Assembly: GCA_907165135.1 (NCBI GenBank)
Contig: OU015566.1
Span: 7,238,157 to 7,302,156 of the forward strand
Length of the DNA stretch: 64,000 bases
Reading direction: 5' to 3'
Source: Oikopleura dioica
Lineage: Eukaryota > Chordata > Appendicularia > Copelata > Oikopleuridae
Both the position numbers and the translations under genes were made by a program. The notes beneath the pieces were generated by a model. That model had not been told where the DNA came from and searched no databases. It saw nothing but the letters and a program-made list of their open reading frames with translations. Positions within the stretch are counted from its first letter, which is position 1, and every line of letters begins with the position of its first letter. Of the stretch, positions 11,571 through 23,200 are shown in pieces.

Positions 11571-14500
11571 TTATGGGGATGAAGGTGAAGGTGGATCGAT
11601 GTGATTGACGAAGCCGACGGAAGTTGAAGGAGGAGTGCGCTGAATAGGCGGTGCCGCCCAGGGCAAATGCCCAAAATGCGATTGCAGCGTGGCGTTTTCT
11701 AGCGCTCGTCGGATGAAAACTTGGTGCGATGATGGCGGGGGTGGCGGCGAGTCAATCTCACTCACAGTTGCAACTTGTTGGGGAACGATGCCAGGGCCGC
11801 CCACTTCGAGCATGCTCAAATGGGCGGTCGAGCGTTTGTGCCGATCCAAATGACCCTTCAAGCAAGGTTTTCAAATTTAAGAATAAAAATTGTCAAAAAT
11901 AATCACCAAAAGAACATTTTTTGACGAGAATATTCTACTTTCGCATACAGGCAACTACTGTTACAGTCATACTAAGACTACCTCCGCTGAAAAATACCTG
12001 AAATCTGAAGGCAATATCACAAATATCACATCTAAATTTACGCTGCTGCTGGCTCTCTTCATCTTCCTCATCAGAGAGCATTTGGTTCTCGCATATAGAA
12101 GGATATAAAATTCGCACGATAAAATCTCTGGCTCAAAATTTGTTGCTCGAAGAAAGTTTCAATTCCAAGCCCGGAAACCGGATTCTTGGGATTTTCGCGG
12201 TGAACTTTTTTGTATCCCTTCACAGGAATTATGCAACGAGCGGGCATATGGCGGCTGAGTCAAATTTTGAAGGTGACTTTGCAATAAGGCAGTCTTTTTT
12301 ATGGTCATTCGGATGTTTTAGGGGCGTGTGAAATGATAGGTATGGACGTTTTTGCGCATTTATAGATAGAAGAAGACCTTGACCTGAAGAGCAGCCGGAT
12401 TAAAAGGAACTGGTGGCTGAACAGGGAGTGGTATCGGCAGTTGCATGGCGCTTGATTGTGGGATATCCTTAGCAATTTCATCGAAATGGGTGGGCTCGTC
12501 GTTGAAGCGCCTCCTCTGCTGAGCTTCAAAGAGGCTCCCTCCTTGTAACTCAGCGAGTTCTTGCATCCGTCTAGGTTATTTTTCGTTTAGCACGGAAACG
12601 GGTTCGCCTGGTTACCTCAAATGTGTGTCTGATTTCATGTGGCGAGCAAGATGGCCAGAAATTCGGAAACCTTCAGTGGATTATCTACTGGTGTGCTCTC
12701 TCTAGTTTAACTGTATTTAGCCAGTGCTCTGAAATTTTGAATAGACGTTTCGACCAAAATTCGGCGAGTAATCCTCGGAAACGGAGCACTGTATTTAAGC
12801 TTAACGACTTACTTATTCCTATTTGAATATTCTGCTTTTTTGCCGTATTTCTTAAAGAAAAAGCGCCGTCTCATGACGATCGGACTCAAGTCATGGAAAA
12901 TCGCACTGCACTGTAGTATGGAAAAGAAAGAAAGTCTGGCTTCAAAAATAAGCTATGAAATTACTTGTCCCTTGAAGATGCGTCTCTGTAGAATCCGATC
13001 CTTTATTACAATGATTGCACTTGTAGGGGCGAGTATCTTCATCATCGCTGCCTATTTCCGCATCGGGAACTGTAGTAGCCGTTGCACCCTGACCATCCGG
13101 GATAGGGTTGAACAGAACAGGCTTTCGCGCTGCTCCGTCGCCGACGAAATTCACTGTTCCGGCGTCCTCTAGTTAAACAGCTTTAACAAATTAACGAAAA
13201 CAAGATTCAAAAATTTTCATATTTTATTGAAGCACAGAAAAAAGGAGCTTGACCTAAAGAATATGTTTGAACTCACGGGAGCTTTCATTTGTGTTGCAGT
13301 TTTCTGCCGTTTTTTTCGCGCGATATTCGACCTCCTGTAACGCACTTATTACTTCTGCGTTGAGACCACTTTTCGCCGATGAAACATGATTTTTTGAACT
13401 TTGAGATTGATCTTGATATGCTAAATTTACCCGTTATCATCAGCGAAAACATGAATATTAATTGCTCAAAGACAAGTTACAGCTTTTGATAGAAAAACAT
13501 GGAACCTGAAGAAGAGAGCATCTGATTGTCTTCAGAAGGTATTTGAATGGATTTGATCACCGACATTGGATGATCCATCGAAGACATTCCCTAGAAGAAA
13601 ACGTTATGAAACGTATTGATCTTTGTATTCTTTCGTTTTCAAATGTAAAAAAAACCTGAACGGGGAAGGTTGGCGCAGAGTCGTATCTTTGAGGAGCCTC
13701 CTCTTCATCGACAACGATGATGTCTTCATCTTCGTCATCTGACTTGTTGTCGACATTCATCGGTTCTTCCGATTGTTTTTCTTGCTCGCGTTTGTTTGAT
13801 CGGTAGATTGGGTTTTCGCAGATGACGCTTGGTCGAGATGCTTGTTGGGCGAAACTAAACGTAGATTTCGTCGCGGGAGAATATATTTGAATCGCTTACC
13901 TGCTGCTAGGCATATTGACTCGCCAAGAAATCTCGTTATTCTGTTGACTATTTTGTGCCATTGAGAAAGCTGGAGCTGTAGGAAGAGAAGCTCGTCTTTT
14001 AACTGCTCGCTGAGGAAAATCGTGCGCTGGATATGGTCTGGGAAAACATTATCTCTTATAAGCTGAGTCATTCACTATATATTTACTATAGTATACTGTA
14101 TATTTATCGCTTATAGTTGGCATTTACCTTAAAATATCTCGAGTAAATCCAATAGGCTGGACAGGAAGTGAGTTTCTTCTTACTTTCGAGGCTTGACTTC
14201 GTGAGGGACCGGAAGAATTTGGCTTAGAATTATCGATGAATTCTCAGATTAAATAATCAGCTTACTTGGTAGCCAAGCTGCTGAATTCGCTCGTCATAAC
14301 GCCATGGTCCCTTCGTCACGCGCTTCCTGTCAGAAGGTTTGGAACTTGATTTCGCGCTAAAAAGTTGAAATAAGGAGATAGTGATGTGTTCACTTACTTT
14401 TGATTGCCGACTATAGACGCGTTTTCAGCGATAAGTTTGGATATATGATCAGAAAGGTCTCCCCCGGCGCTGTTTCGTCTTGGGCGAGCTGAGCCGGTTT

Positions 14501-14650
14501 CTGAGTAGTAATTTTGCCTGGCGCGACCGACTGGTGGATATTGAACCGATAAGTTTCTACAGAAGAGTTTTTTCTCTGTCAATTTGACGGTACTTACTTG
14601 AAGTTCTGCTGTACTGAAAAGTATGGGCTTACAAAAGAATCATTATCCAT
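11571..14650 (-). CDS. C2H2 protein with two Schnurri-like zinc fingers
   Basis: About twelve exons read in one frame from MDNDSFVSPYF (ATG at 14650) to PSPSSP and stop at 11571. Two widely separated fingers are visible, both C-x2-C-x12-H-x5-H: CNHCNKGFRISGHLARHMKSDTH coded across 12,6xx-13,0xx (first half RPYKCNHC) and CDICDIAFRFQ with GHLDRHKRSTAH across 11.8-12.0 kb. The RPYKC linker and H-x5-H spacing resemble the HIVEP/Schnurri fingers, but the rest of the protein (Ser/Pro/Gln-rich, acidic DDEDEDIIVVDEEE, proline-rich tail) does not align in my memory to one family. Presumably a nuclear DNA-binding regulator. The first finger is split by a 330 bp intron (12671-13000) whose GA-AG boundary gives the correct finger spacing; a GT 9 nt upstream would delete three residues in phase. 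Confidence 0.75.
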
Positions 14651-14774
14651 TCATCACCAGTCTAAAAGACAAAAATTGTTGACCGAGGCATGAAAATTTT
14701 GAAAATCTGGAGTTGAAGAATCAAAAATAGAACAAGATGGAACGCTGCTGTCAAGGAATATTCAATAGTACTGT

Positions 14775-17700
14775 TTAATTTTCATAAATTATTTGTTGTG
14801 GAGCTTGAAGTGACGTCTGCCGGAGAGATATAGAATTGATTCTGCGTATGTTTCGGGCATCACCTAGATTTGCGGTAATTCTTGGACTCTCGCCTATTTC
14901 TACCTGGGGGACATCTTCGTCGGCCTCAAATGTAAGCTGCATTTCGTTGGTGAACACACCCGGCTCATTCATTTCTGTGTGCTCTCGCTTTTCCACCCGT
15001 ACCCGCACCTGGAACTTATTTTCTTTCGAGTAGATGACTTGCGCGTGTAGGAAGAGAATGGAACCTATCTCTACGGGTGCTTTGAACAGGATGTCGTCGA
15101 TGAAGATGATTCTGAAAGATGTTCATTGACCTTCAGAAAAATTAAGTGTCGAAGAGTCGGAGGTCACTGGTACCCTTACCTATGCTTTCCTTTCGATACA
15201 GTACACGCTACAGACCAAGCTAGTTCCAGAGACTGGCGCATCAGCCATCCTCCGAAGATTTTGTTGTGGATGTTCCTTGACTCGGGCTGGCAAATGAGAA
15301 TCGACTTCAACTTGGTGTTCTTCATCCAGACGCTGTTTTCCGGGAGCGATCTCGATCCAAGCTCATGCTTTTGATCTGCCGTTTTTAAGTAATTATCGTG
15401 GATTTGGGCCATCTCTTCGACGGTAGGACGCAGTTTGAAGACGTTCAGGTTGTCCGACTGTTTTCGGTACTAAAAGAAATACGGCTAAAGAGCTCGGAAT
15501 AGATTGTCATTGTTTCATTTTAACATAATTCTATTTCTACAATTTATTCCATAAACACACATGGCCAAGACAACATCTGTTCATTATTATAATTTTCTAA
15601 CCATTGATGATCATATGTGATTTGTGATTTATGAATAAATTTTAGTCCAAGGAGGATTTTCTGTACTACTGTAAGCGATAAAAATCGCGAAGGCTTAAAG
15701 TTGTCATGAACATATTCTTTTTCGCAACTGGTGCCTAGCCAAAATGATAATTTTATTAGAATCTGATATAAATGATAATAATGAAATTCCAATTTCCGGA
15801 CTAGAGAGAATGATTGAATTTCCTTTGCATTAATGCAAATGACTATCAGACAGAGGTAGAAGAATATCATCGCCGTCATGTGATTACCTTATTAAGCTTT
15901 TCTGCCAATTTATAATTCCTGATTTCCGCTTCTGTTTCCGGTTTCAAAGGCACGACCGGAGCTGCTCGTCCAGTTTGCGGGCAACGAGCTACCATGATGA
16001 AGTGGGATTGGACCAAGGGTTGTCCCTTATTCAGGAGTAATTCTTGATTGGTATGAATTTTTTTGTTGAATATTGATCAATCAGGGATTGGATGAAAAAT
16101 TTCGCTATTCTAAGACCTCTCTGTAGCAAATCAAAAACTCCTTCCCTTATCATTCTCCAATGAGCAAAGGACATCCATCGACGAACGCCCGACCCAAACA
16201 ACTTCTCCATTGAGCACAAGATCGTCATTTCTGGCGGAATGCTCGAAATATTCAGGAAAAAAGCTGATCTCGTCGACACATGCAGTCACGATTGAAAGTG
16301 GAACCTTTCCATCCACGGCCTTTTATGGTGATATAAATAGACACTTCTATTAATATTTTAGCTTACGAGAATTAATTAATAGCAGGGCTAAATAATTGTA
16401 GATATTTTTAATATTAATTTCTACTAAATTCAAGTGCAATCTTAATTCTCTTTTGAAAAATAAATCTATAAAAATCCTTCTTTTTCATCAAATTAAGATC
16501 TCTTTAAAAATATAGATTGCTGAAAGAGAAAGAGAATCACTTTCTCTCTGAGATAAGTGCGACCTGTCTCTTTGAAGAAAACATAAATAATGTCAAGCTT
16601 GGTCGAACAGAGCGTTGTAAATAATTATGTCGAACATGAGACGACTTGCGTATTTCTTTCGACAAATGATAATAAACGAACAAAGGCTTCAAAACGAAAA
16701 GATATCACCTGCCAGGGCACTACAGTGTTTGTAAGAGCATGCAACGGCCAGAGAATCTGAACAAAAAGTCATATTAGAGATCAAAAAAGGGGGTTAATAA
16801 TTGAGTAACTGCATGCTAATGGGTTAGATAAAATGACTGACATAAGAACATGCAGAATCTGCATTGGAGACTACAAACTTGCAAACTAAAAATATCGGCT
16901 GAAAAAGGCATTCATCTACCCCTAAGAGCGGCCACTAGGCTCAGTACCCTGTGTTGAAGCCGTAGTCAGGGTCGTGAAAGACTTATGAAAAAAGCCGAAA
17001 AATTTGATCTCAAATGAATTACGAAAACCAGGAAGGCTTTAATCATAGCTCTTTTCCGACTCTGAGTCAGGTCTTCTACACAGGCTGCGGAGTCTAGCCC
17101 CTAACAGCTGATATTCCTCGAGAGTCTCGAGTCGAGACATATCTACAACACGACAAAAGGGAAACTTGCCAAAATCTTCCAAAATCCTGCCAGTTCTAAT
17201 ATGCTCATCAGCTAGTCGATATTTCAGTCGTTGAAAGAAATCTCTATCTGAAAGCGGTATTCTGGCTCTCACTCTCGATTCTTTCGGTGAGAGCGCGCTC
17301 ATTCTATCTCTATCGAAATTTGCCTGAGGATTGGTTCGTTCTTTTTTTATGCTTCGCTGGTTATTTATATTGTTTTAACTTGATCTTATTTAATTATTCC
17401 CAATAAATCAATCAAAACTTTATTTTGCGCGTTTTGGAACCTTTATTGAGGCAAATCGCTCGTCACGGGCAAAGAAGCCCTCATCTGGACCACGCATATT
17501 TCTCCGAATTCCCTCCTTTGAAGTGGGTGTTTCATTATTTTTTATTATCACCGGGCCAAAGATAAGTTATGTTTATAACTGGCGATGCCCGCCAGGGTAT
17601 CCAAGTCTTCAAGAACTCGACCAATTCGGACTCCACCAGAATGAGTTCTATATTTTAATCGCAGCGGGAATGATGGATCGCTTGAAGGAAAATCAAAGGT

Positions 17701-17943
17701 ACTGTAAGGAATTTCAGGAAAAGGTTACCTAAGAGGGACTTTTGTAGTGAATTTGGAGGCAGATGGAGAAATTGGTTCAGAAACAGCCTCCATATTCGCC
17801 GCTGCTGGCTCGCCGATCATATTTTTGATGAGCATGGATCTGGCATCGTGAATACTCGCCCACTCACTATTCCTACTTTTTGAAACACCCAACCTTCTCG
17901 TCGAAGTTTGAGCGATTATCGAACATATCCTCTTTCGAAACAT
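14775..17943 (-). CDS. ACOT9: Acyl-CoA thioesterase 9, mitochondrial
   Basis: Double-hotdog thioesterase hydrolysing acyl-CoA to free fatty acid and CoA in mitochondria. Exons visible: 17943-17731 with a basic Ser/Arg leader (MFRKRICSIIAQTSTRR) fitting a mitochondrial presequence; about 17690-17570 (VRIGRVLEDLDTLAG); 16318-16145 with the first hotdog (PLSIVTACVDEIS, VVWVGRSSMDV); 15990-15890 (HFIMVARCPQTG); 15470-15180 with NKIFGGWLMRQSLELAW, the conserved second-hotdog helix; 15130-14775 (DDILFKAPVEIGSIL, FTNEMQLTF). The join after MDVLCSLEN lacks a GT donor. A large intron of about 1.2 kb contains a partial same-strand copy of the second exon. Start is the first ATG of the leader exon. Confidence 0.88.
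17039..17302 (-). pseudogene. Partial ACOT9 copy inside an ACOT9 intron
   Basis: An intact 87-codon frame starting MSALSPKESRVRARIPLSD contains RLKYRLADEHIRTGRILEDF, which parallels the ACOT9 exon 1/2 junction region (KVPLSDPSFPLRLKYR then VRIGRVLEDLDTL). In ACOT9 that segment is interrupted by an intron after KVPL; here it is continuous, so the copy looks processed or intron-lost. Similarity ends after ILEDFGK and the frame closes 45 residues later. I call it a truncated duplicate; it might instead be a small expressed gene or an alternative exon. Confidence 0.5.
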
Positions 17944-18316
17944 TTGTCTTCAGAAAATTGTTGTTTAGAAATTCACGTAATTATTATTAGTTTATCAAAT
18001 AGAAATAGGTTTAAACTGAAGATGGAAAATAAAAAGTATTCAAGTCTTCCGTTATCAGAATTGTGAAGCAAATTTTGAGATTATAAATAGGAATTTCGAA
18101 CGAGTAACATTTTTGATTATTTTTTGGATTGCTGAAATCAAGGAAGAGAATAATAGCGAACAGCGGAGGTTTCTTTTTCTATCAAAGAATTTTTATATTT
18201 ACACGAACAGAACAACAAGAATCTCGAATTGAAGAGATTATGCGCCAGTTCAAATAATAAAATATTGCACTAAAATGAATCTGATTTCTTGAAATCAAGG
18301 AAGAGAAATTCAGGAA
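17944..18316. other. Intergenic spacer
   Basis: AT-rich spacer between ACOT9 and ZIP11, both minus strand. It contains two copies of ATCAAGGAAGAGAA (18137-18150 and 18294-18307). No gene seen. Confidence 0.5.
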
Positions 18317-19857
18317 CTAGCCCAGGGTGACATCGAGGGTCATCATGACGCAGAATCCAATCATCACTGCCCAAGATGCTGCTCGGTGATTACCACGGGT
18401 CTTGGGAATCATATAGTCACGGATCTATGAGTTATTTTTACCTGAACTTCAGGAATGATATCATCCATGACAACAAAAACCATCGCGCCAGCGGCGAAGG
18501 CCAGAGCATAGGGGAGAATATACGTTGCCTGTAACGAAATCAAACAACCAAGAATACCAGCAATCGGCTCAAACATGCCAGATAGTTGCCCCCAGAAAAA
18601 CGCTTTCCAAGGACTCATGCCCTGCGCCCGGAGTGGCAAGGAAACGGCCAAGCCCTCGGGGAAATTCTTAATGAAAAAATGAAGACGAGCAGTCTTGAGT
18701 AAATCTACCTGAATCCCAATTCCGATCGCCAAATTCCTTGCGTTCTGGAAATTGTCTGTAGCAAAGCCGACCCCAACTGCCAGGCCTTCAGGAATATTGT
18801 GGATCGTGATGGCGAGTATGAGAAGAGCAATTCTTTTCGTCCGATCTTGTCGCTCGTTTTCTCTTTGCTCGATGCTTTTGTTCGTCAGTGGAGCTCTGGA
18901 ATCAGCTCCATCTGAAAAATAAGCTCGAAAATGAATCTTTTATATTCTTAAAATTCCACGCTTGCTTATGTGATCAAAAAATTAACTGAATAACAACTGA
19001 ATTAAACGAACAAGTAATCCCTCTTGCCATTTTAACCGAGTATGATTTTAATCCTTTACGAATACCTTCTGTATCAATAGCGACAACAGTAGCTAAATAG
19101 ACAGTGAAATTTGAATATTTAAATAAGCAATCAACTGTATTGAATCAGTATTGAAATGTTCCACCTTGAACATTTTCGATTTAAAAATGCAAATCAATGA
19201 ATCAAAGGCCGGTAGAGGTCGGCTCGTATCTAATTTTCATTCTGCTCTACAAGAGAAATCATGCAAAGATGCTTGTATATAACATAATATCTGATAACGT
19301 CGTCTATATAAATCGCTAAATATCTACATGCGAAGGAAAAAATAACTGAAGCTAATAACCTTTTTCAGGTTTATTTGTCTGGACGTTTCTTTTTCTTGCC
19401 CTTGTTTGAATTTGAGTCCCCTCCTCTGACTGTAACTCACCACTGAGCGGTAGGTCAGATTGGCTCGAGAACGAACCAGAATCGGAGCCGTCCGCCTTGC
19501 TGATCAGAATTTTCACCGTGTCTTGAGGTAGGAATCTGTCAGACAAGTAGACGAACGCGCCGCCAAGTAGAAATCCAACAAGACTTGGCACAATTGCGAA
19601 ATTTCCATATCCCTCACTGAGTTCAATCGCTGGCGCTAGGAGAGACCAGTAGGATGCAGCGAGCATTACTCCCGCCGAAAAACCAAGCGCGATGTCGAAG
19701 ACTATTCGGGAAGCGCCAGGCAAACAGAACACCTGAATGGAAATTTAAAGAAGTATTCCTTATTATTACTCACAAGAGCTGAGCCGAGAGCAGTAACGCC
19801 CCAAGTGAACAGGGTCCCCAGCGTCGCCTGAACAATCGGACTCGCCGATTCGATCAT
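18317..19857 (-). CDS. SLC39A11: Zinc transporter ZIP11
   Basis: Polytopic ZIP-family importer moving zinc into the cytosol, in vertebrates at Golgi, nuclear or plasma membrane. Exons: 19857-19774 ([20 protein letters not shown]), 19732-19364 ([21 protein letters not shown]), 18912-18711 ([19 protein letters not shown]), 18680-18444 ([53 protein letters not shown]) and a last exon ending [16 protein letters not shown]. The two [16 protein letters not shown] motifs are the metal-binding TM4-TM5 signature, and the GMxxxEP and [15 protein letters not shown] segments are specific to the ZIP11 (gufA) branch. A long cytosolic Ser/Arg loop precedes TM4. Start chosen at the first ATG, giving the family amino terminus. 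Confidence 0.93.
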
Positions 19858-20261
19858 CTTTATCACTTTGCAACCTTCTCTTTTCTTTATGTAACGCTTT
19901 TTTCTTAATGAAAAAATAGAAAGAGGGAGTTTTAACTTTAAATATGAATAGTTTATTGTCAGAAACAATTGTTGTTTTTGGTCTTTGTTGGAACCAGCCG
20001 GATACAGATTTTACTTTTGTTGCAGTTAGTCTTTGTTGTTTTCAATGATTTTTCTTTTCAAAATTTGAAATAATTAGATTTTTGCTTCGCAGAACTCTAG
20101 TTTACTTTTTACTTAACAAAGAGAAGTTTACTTTTGAAATAAGAAAAAGCTCAATTCTTGACATGTGAATTCGATTTGAAATTGAAATTCTTTGCATGAA
20201 GAGTAGAAATAGATAGAAAAATAAACAAAAGAATATTGGGCACTGAGAAAACTTGAAAATG
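19858..20261. other. Intergenic spacer
   Basis: AT-rich 404 bp gap between ZIP11 start and LETM1 stop, both minus strand. Nothing recognised. Confidence 0.5.
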
Positions 20262-23200
20262 CTAGAGACGGCTCTCTGGGGAGTTGTCTGTCTTCTGAGA
20301 ATTTTCAGAGGGAGGATTTGTGCTGTCCGTCAGGGTGGAGTCTGATGATGGTATGCTCGAGCTTTCTTCGAGATTTCGGGAGGGTTTTGATAAGATGTCC
20401 AGAATCTGAAAATAAGTTTATGCAAATTGTAAGACAAATACACCAAAATGATGAAATTAATTAAAAGCTGTTTTTTGGTTACGAAAAACACCTGAATGGA
20501 TTCAATCTAGGGCGGGCCAAAAATATGGGGAGTTATTATTTTTGACTGGATTTCGCGACAAAAACTAGGCTTTGATTGGCTTTATTTAAATAAGGTAGTT
20601 ATTCTTTAAAATTTTAAAACTAGGCCAGTAACGAGTCCTAGAAGTAGAGACAGTTAACAGATGCTGGCATATATGCGGTTTGATACATCATTTTACATCA
20701 TTTGAAACATTTCATTTCAATTGAAAGGTCGGCAGACGGAAGTGGCCGCAAATGCTCTAGCATCTGTCTCCTCAGACACTTTTCTCCAAATTTCCGGGCA
20801 CCTGCAGATACTTCCGTCCATCGATCTTTTAGTGTGTCAACATCGGTTGGGTAAGGGTCAGTCGTATCTGTCTCTTTAAATCAATTTCTGTGCCCACCCT
20901 GGAGTAATTTTGATTAAAAATCACAACAAATCACTAATTACATGAGTCGCACGAATCATCTGCTCTGATTCTACAGGTTCACTTACAGCCTGTCCAATAT
21001 CTGTATGTAAGTTCCGCTAGAAATGGCTTAATCCGCACTCTTTCTTTGAAACATACCTTTGTACAATCTGCTGCACTGTCAGAGGAAATTTCTTCTTTGA
21101 TGCGCGTGACGAAGAATTCTAACTCGTCGAGCGAAATTTCACCGTCGCCGTCTTGATCCATCGACCGCAGAATCTTCAAAATTCATGTTTAAAGCTATTC
21201 GACTGCGACCAATTATTCTATCAACTAAGCAACCAAAAATGTAAATGGTTTAAAAGAAAGTCGTATAAATGTTAATTCTTCAAAAACCGAGAGCAAATAA
21301 CCTGTTTCTCAATAGAATCGTTTGTTTCAATAAACTTTGCGTTTAGTTTCAAAATAGACATGATCTTGAAGATTGTTTACGATAAGATGAAATAAAGAAG
21401 TTCTCACCTTTCCGATTTTATATTCAGTTACACCTCTAGCAGCGAGTGCTTTAGATAAAAATTTGGCTTCAACAGCTACATCTCCTGGTTCTGTGCTTAT
21501 TCTCGCCGCAGTCGATTCTGCTTTGAAGTTGAGTTTTTCTGAACCCACTTTATTACCCCAAACAAAACTTCTTTCTTTACCAATTTGTTTGACAATAGCT
21601 GGATTGAGCAGTTCTATCCTGTCGTCGTCCAAATCTCTGTCGTTTTTTTGAACTCCTTCGAGCAGCTCATCTTTCGTCGCAGCCAGGGGTTTGAGAAGAC
21701 GCTTTGTTTCTTTGATCGATTCCAAAATTGCTTCAACATCAGCAAGGGAGATTTTCATGCTTGAAACTCGGTCGTAGAGCTTTTTTGCGGTTGAGATTTT
21801 CAGCTTCAAAACTCATAAACTTTATGAGACAACATAAGGTCGATGTTTATTGATTCTGAACAGTGGTCGGAAATCGGGATTCTAGGCAAAAAGGTATGTC
21901 GAATACGATTGATTTAGGCCTTTAAGGGTCTGTCTAAAGAGCCGAGCATCGAAAAAAGGTCGAAAAAGGGATCAAAATTTGATAATTTTAACCGAAACTT
22001 TGAGCGCTCATCATCCACTGGTGCGGTATCGATGAGCTCTGGCGCTGGATCGACGTTTTCTTCTTCGACTTTGATTTCTTCCTTTCTTTTCGGCTTCTTT
22101 TTGTCGATCGACTTTTCCATCGCTGTCGTGAGTTTGGGCAGAGTCTTGGGCATGTAAAGAATCCTAGTGTAGGCCAGTAACGAGTCCTAGAAGGAGGGAT
22201 AGATGCACAAATATATGGGGTTTGATATTCTATCCAAAATGAAAGGTCGGCAGACGGAAGTGGCCGCAAATGCGAGGGAATCTATCTTTTCAGATGCTTT
22301 TCTCCATAAATATTTTATCCAAAAATATCCAAAAAAGAAAAGTCGTACCGTCTTAGCATCTGCGATCGCAGACTGCGGATACTTCCGTCCACCGACCTTA
22401 AATTTAAAATTACAGACTTACCGAAATAACGGGATCATGTGCCAACTCAAGCCAGTCCAAGTACTGTCTTTCCAGACGCTCGCGAGTCAATCCCGCCGCT
22501 CTCATTCCGCGATCTCTGTTGAGGTCCTGAAGATCTTCGACTGGGATCGCTTTGATGCCGCGTTTCTTGTCTTGAATGATTTCCAACCATTCGATGTCCT
22601 GGTACTTCAGCTCGTGCAGACGCTTTCGGAGAACAAGACGGATCAGCTGAGTTGATTGAGTGAATTCTCCATGGGCGCCGGAAACGCGTTGTTTGACTTG
22701 AAAGAGAGGGTTTATTTAAATGAGTTGTTAGTAGAATGCATTTTTCCTTTTTAGCATTTCCTTAAAGATTAGCCTTCATTTTTACCTAAATCACGCAACT
22801 CCTTCGCTTTTGAGAAAATAGAAGTTTGAATATTAACATCTTGACTTACCTGGATTAGCTTTGAAAATTTTGCACAATGCATCGAGCGTTTGCCTGTCCA
22901 TTTGCTCGATCGTCAAATGCTCCTGAAAAATGGGCGCGAATCGTCGAATATCTTGATTTGTAATCCATCTGTGGCCGTTTCGCACTTCTTTGGTGAACTT
23001 CATGAACTCGGTCATTGTCGCGTTGGTTGCTGCTTTTTGCTTCTTTTGAACTTCGTTAAGGGTCTCGTGTAGGAACGATGCTAGGTCAAGTCTAGCTAAA
23101 AAGACGGGGTTTGAATTGGAAGAAAGAAATGAGGAGGCTACCTTGGGTCTGCTTAATCGTCCGCTGTTCTTTTTGAGAAAGAGTTTCGAAGGAACTCGGC

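Noticed and set aside
16131-16160. GA-AG intron in ACOT9 after MDVLCSLEN
   Set aside because: Direct repeats (ATAAGGGA) at both borders and an upstream GT make the boundary ambiguous, so it was left out of the GA-AG list.
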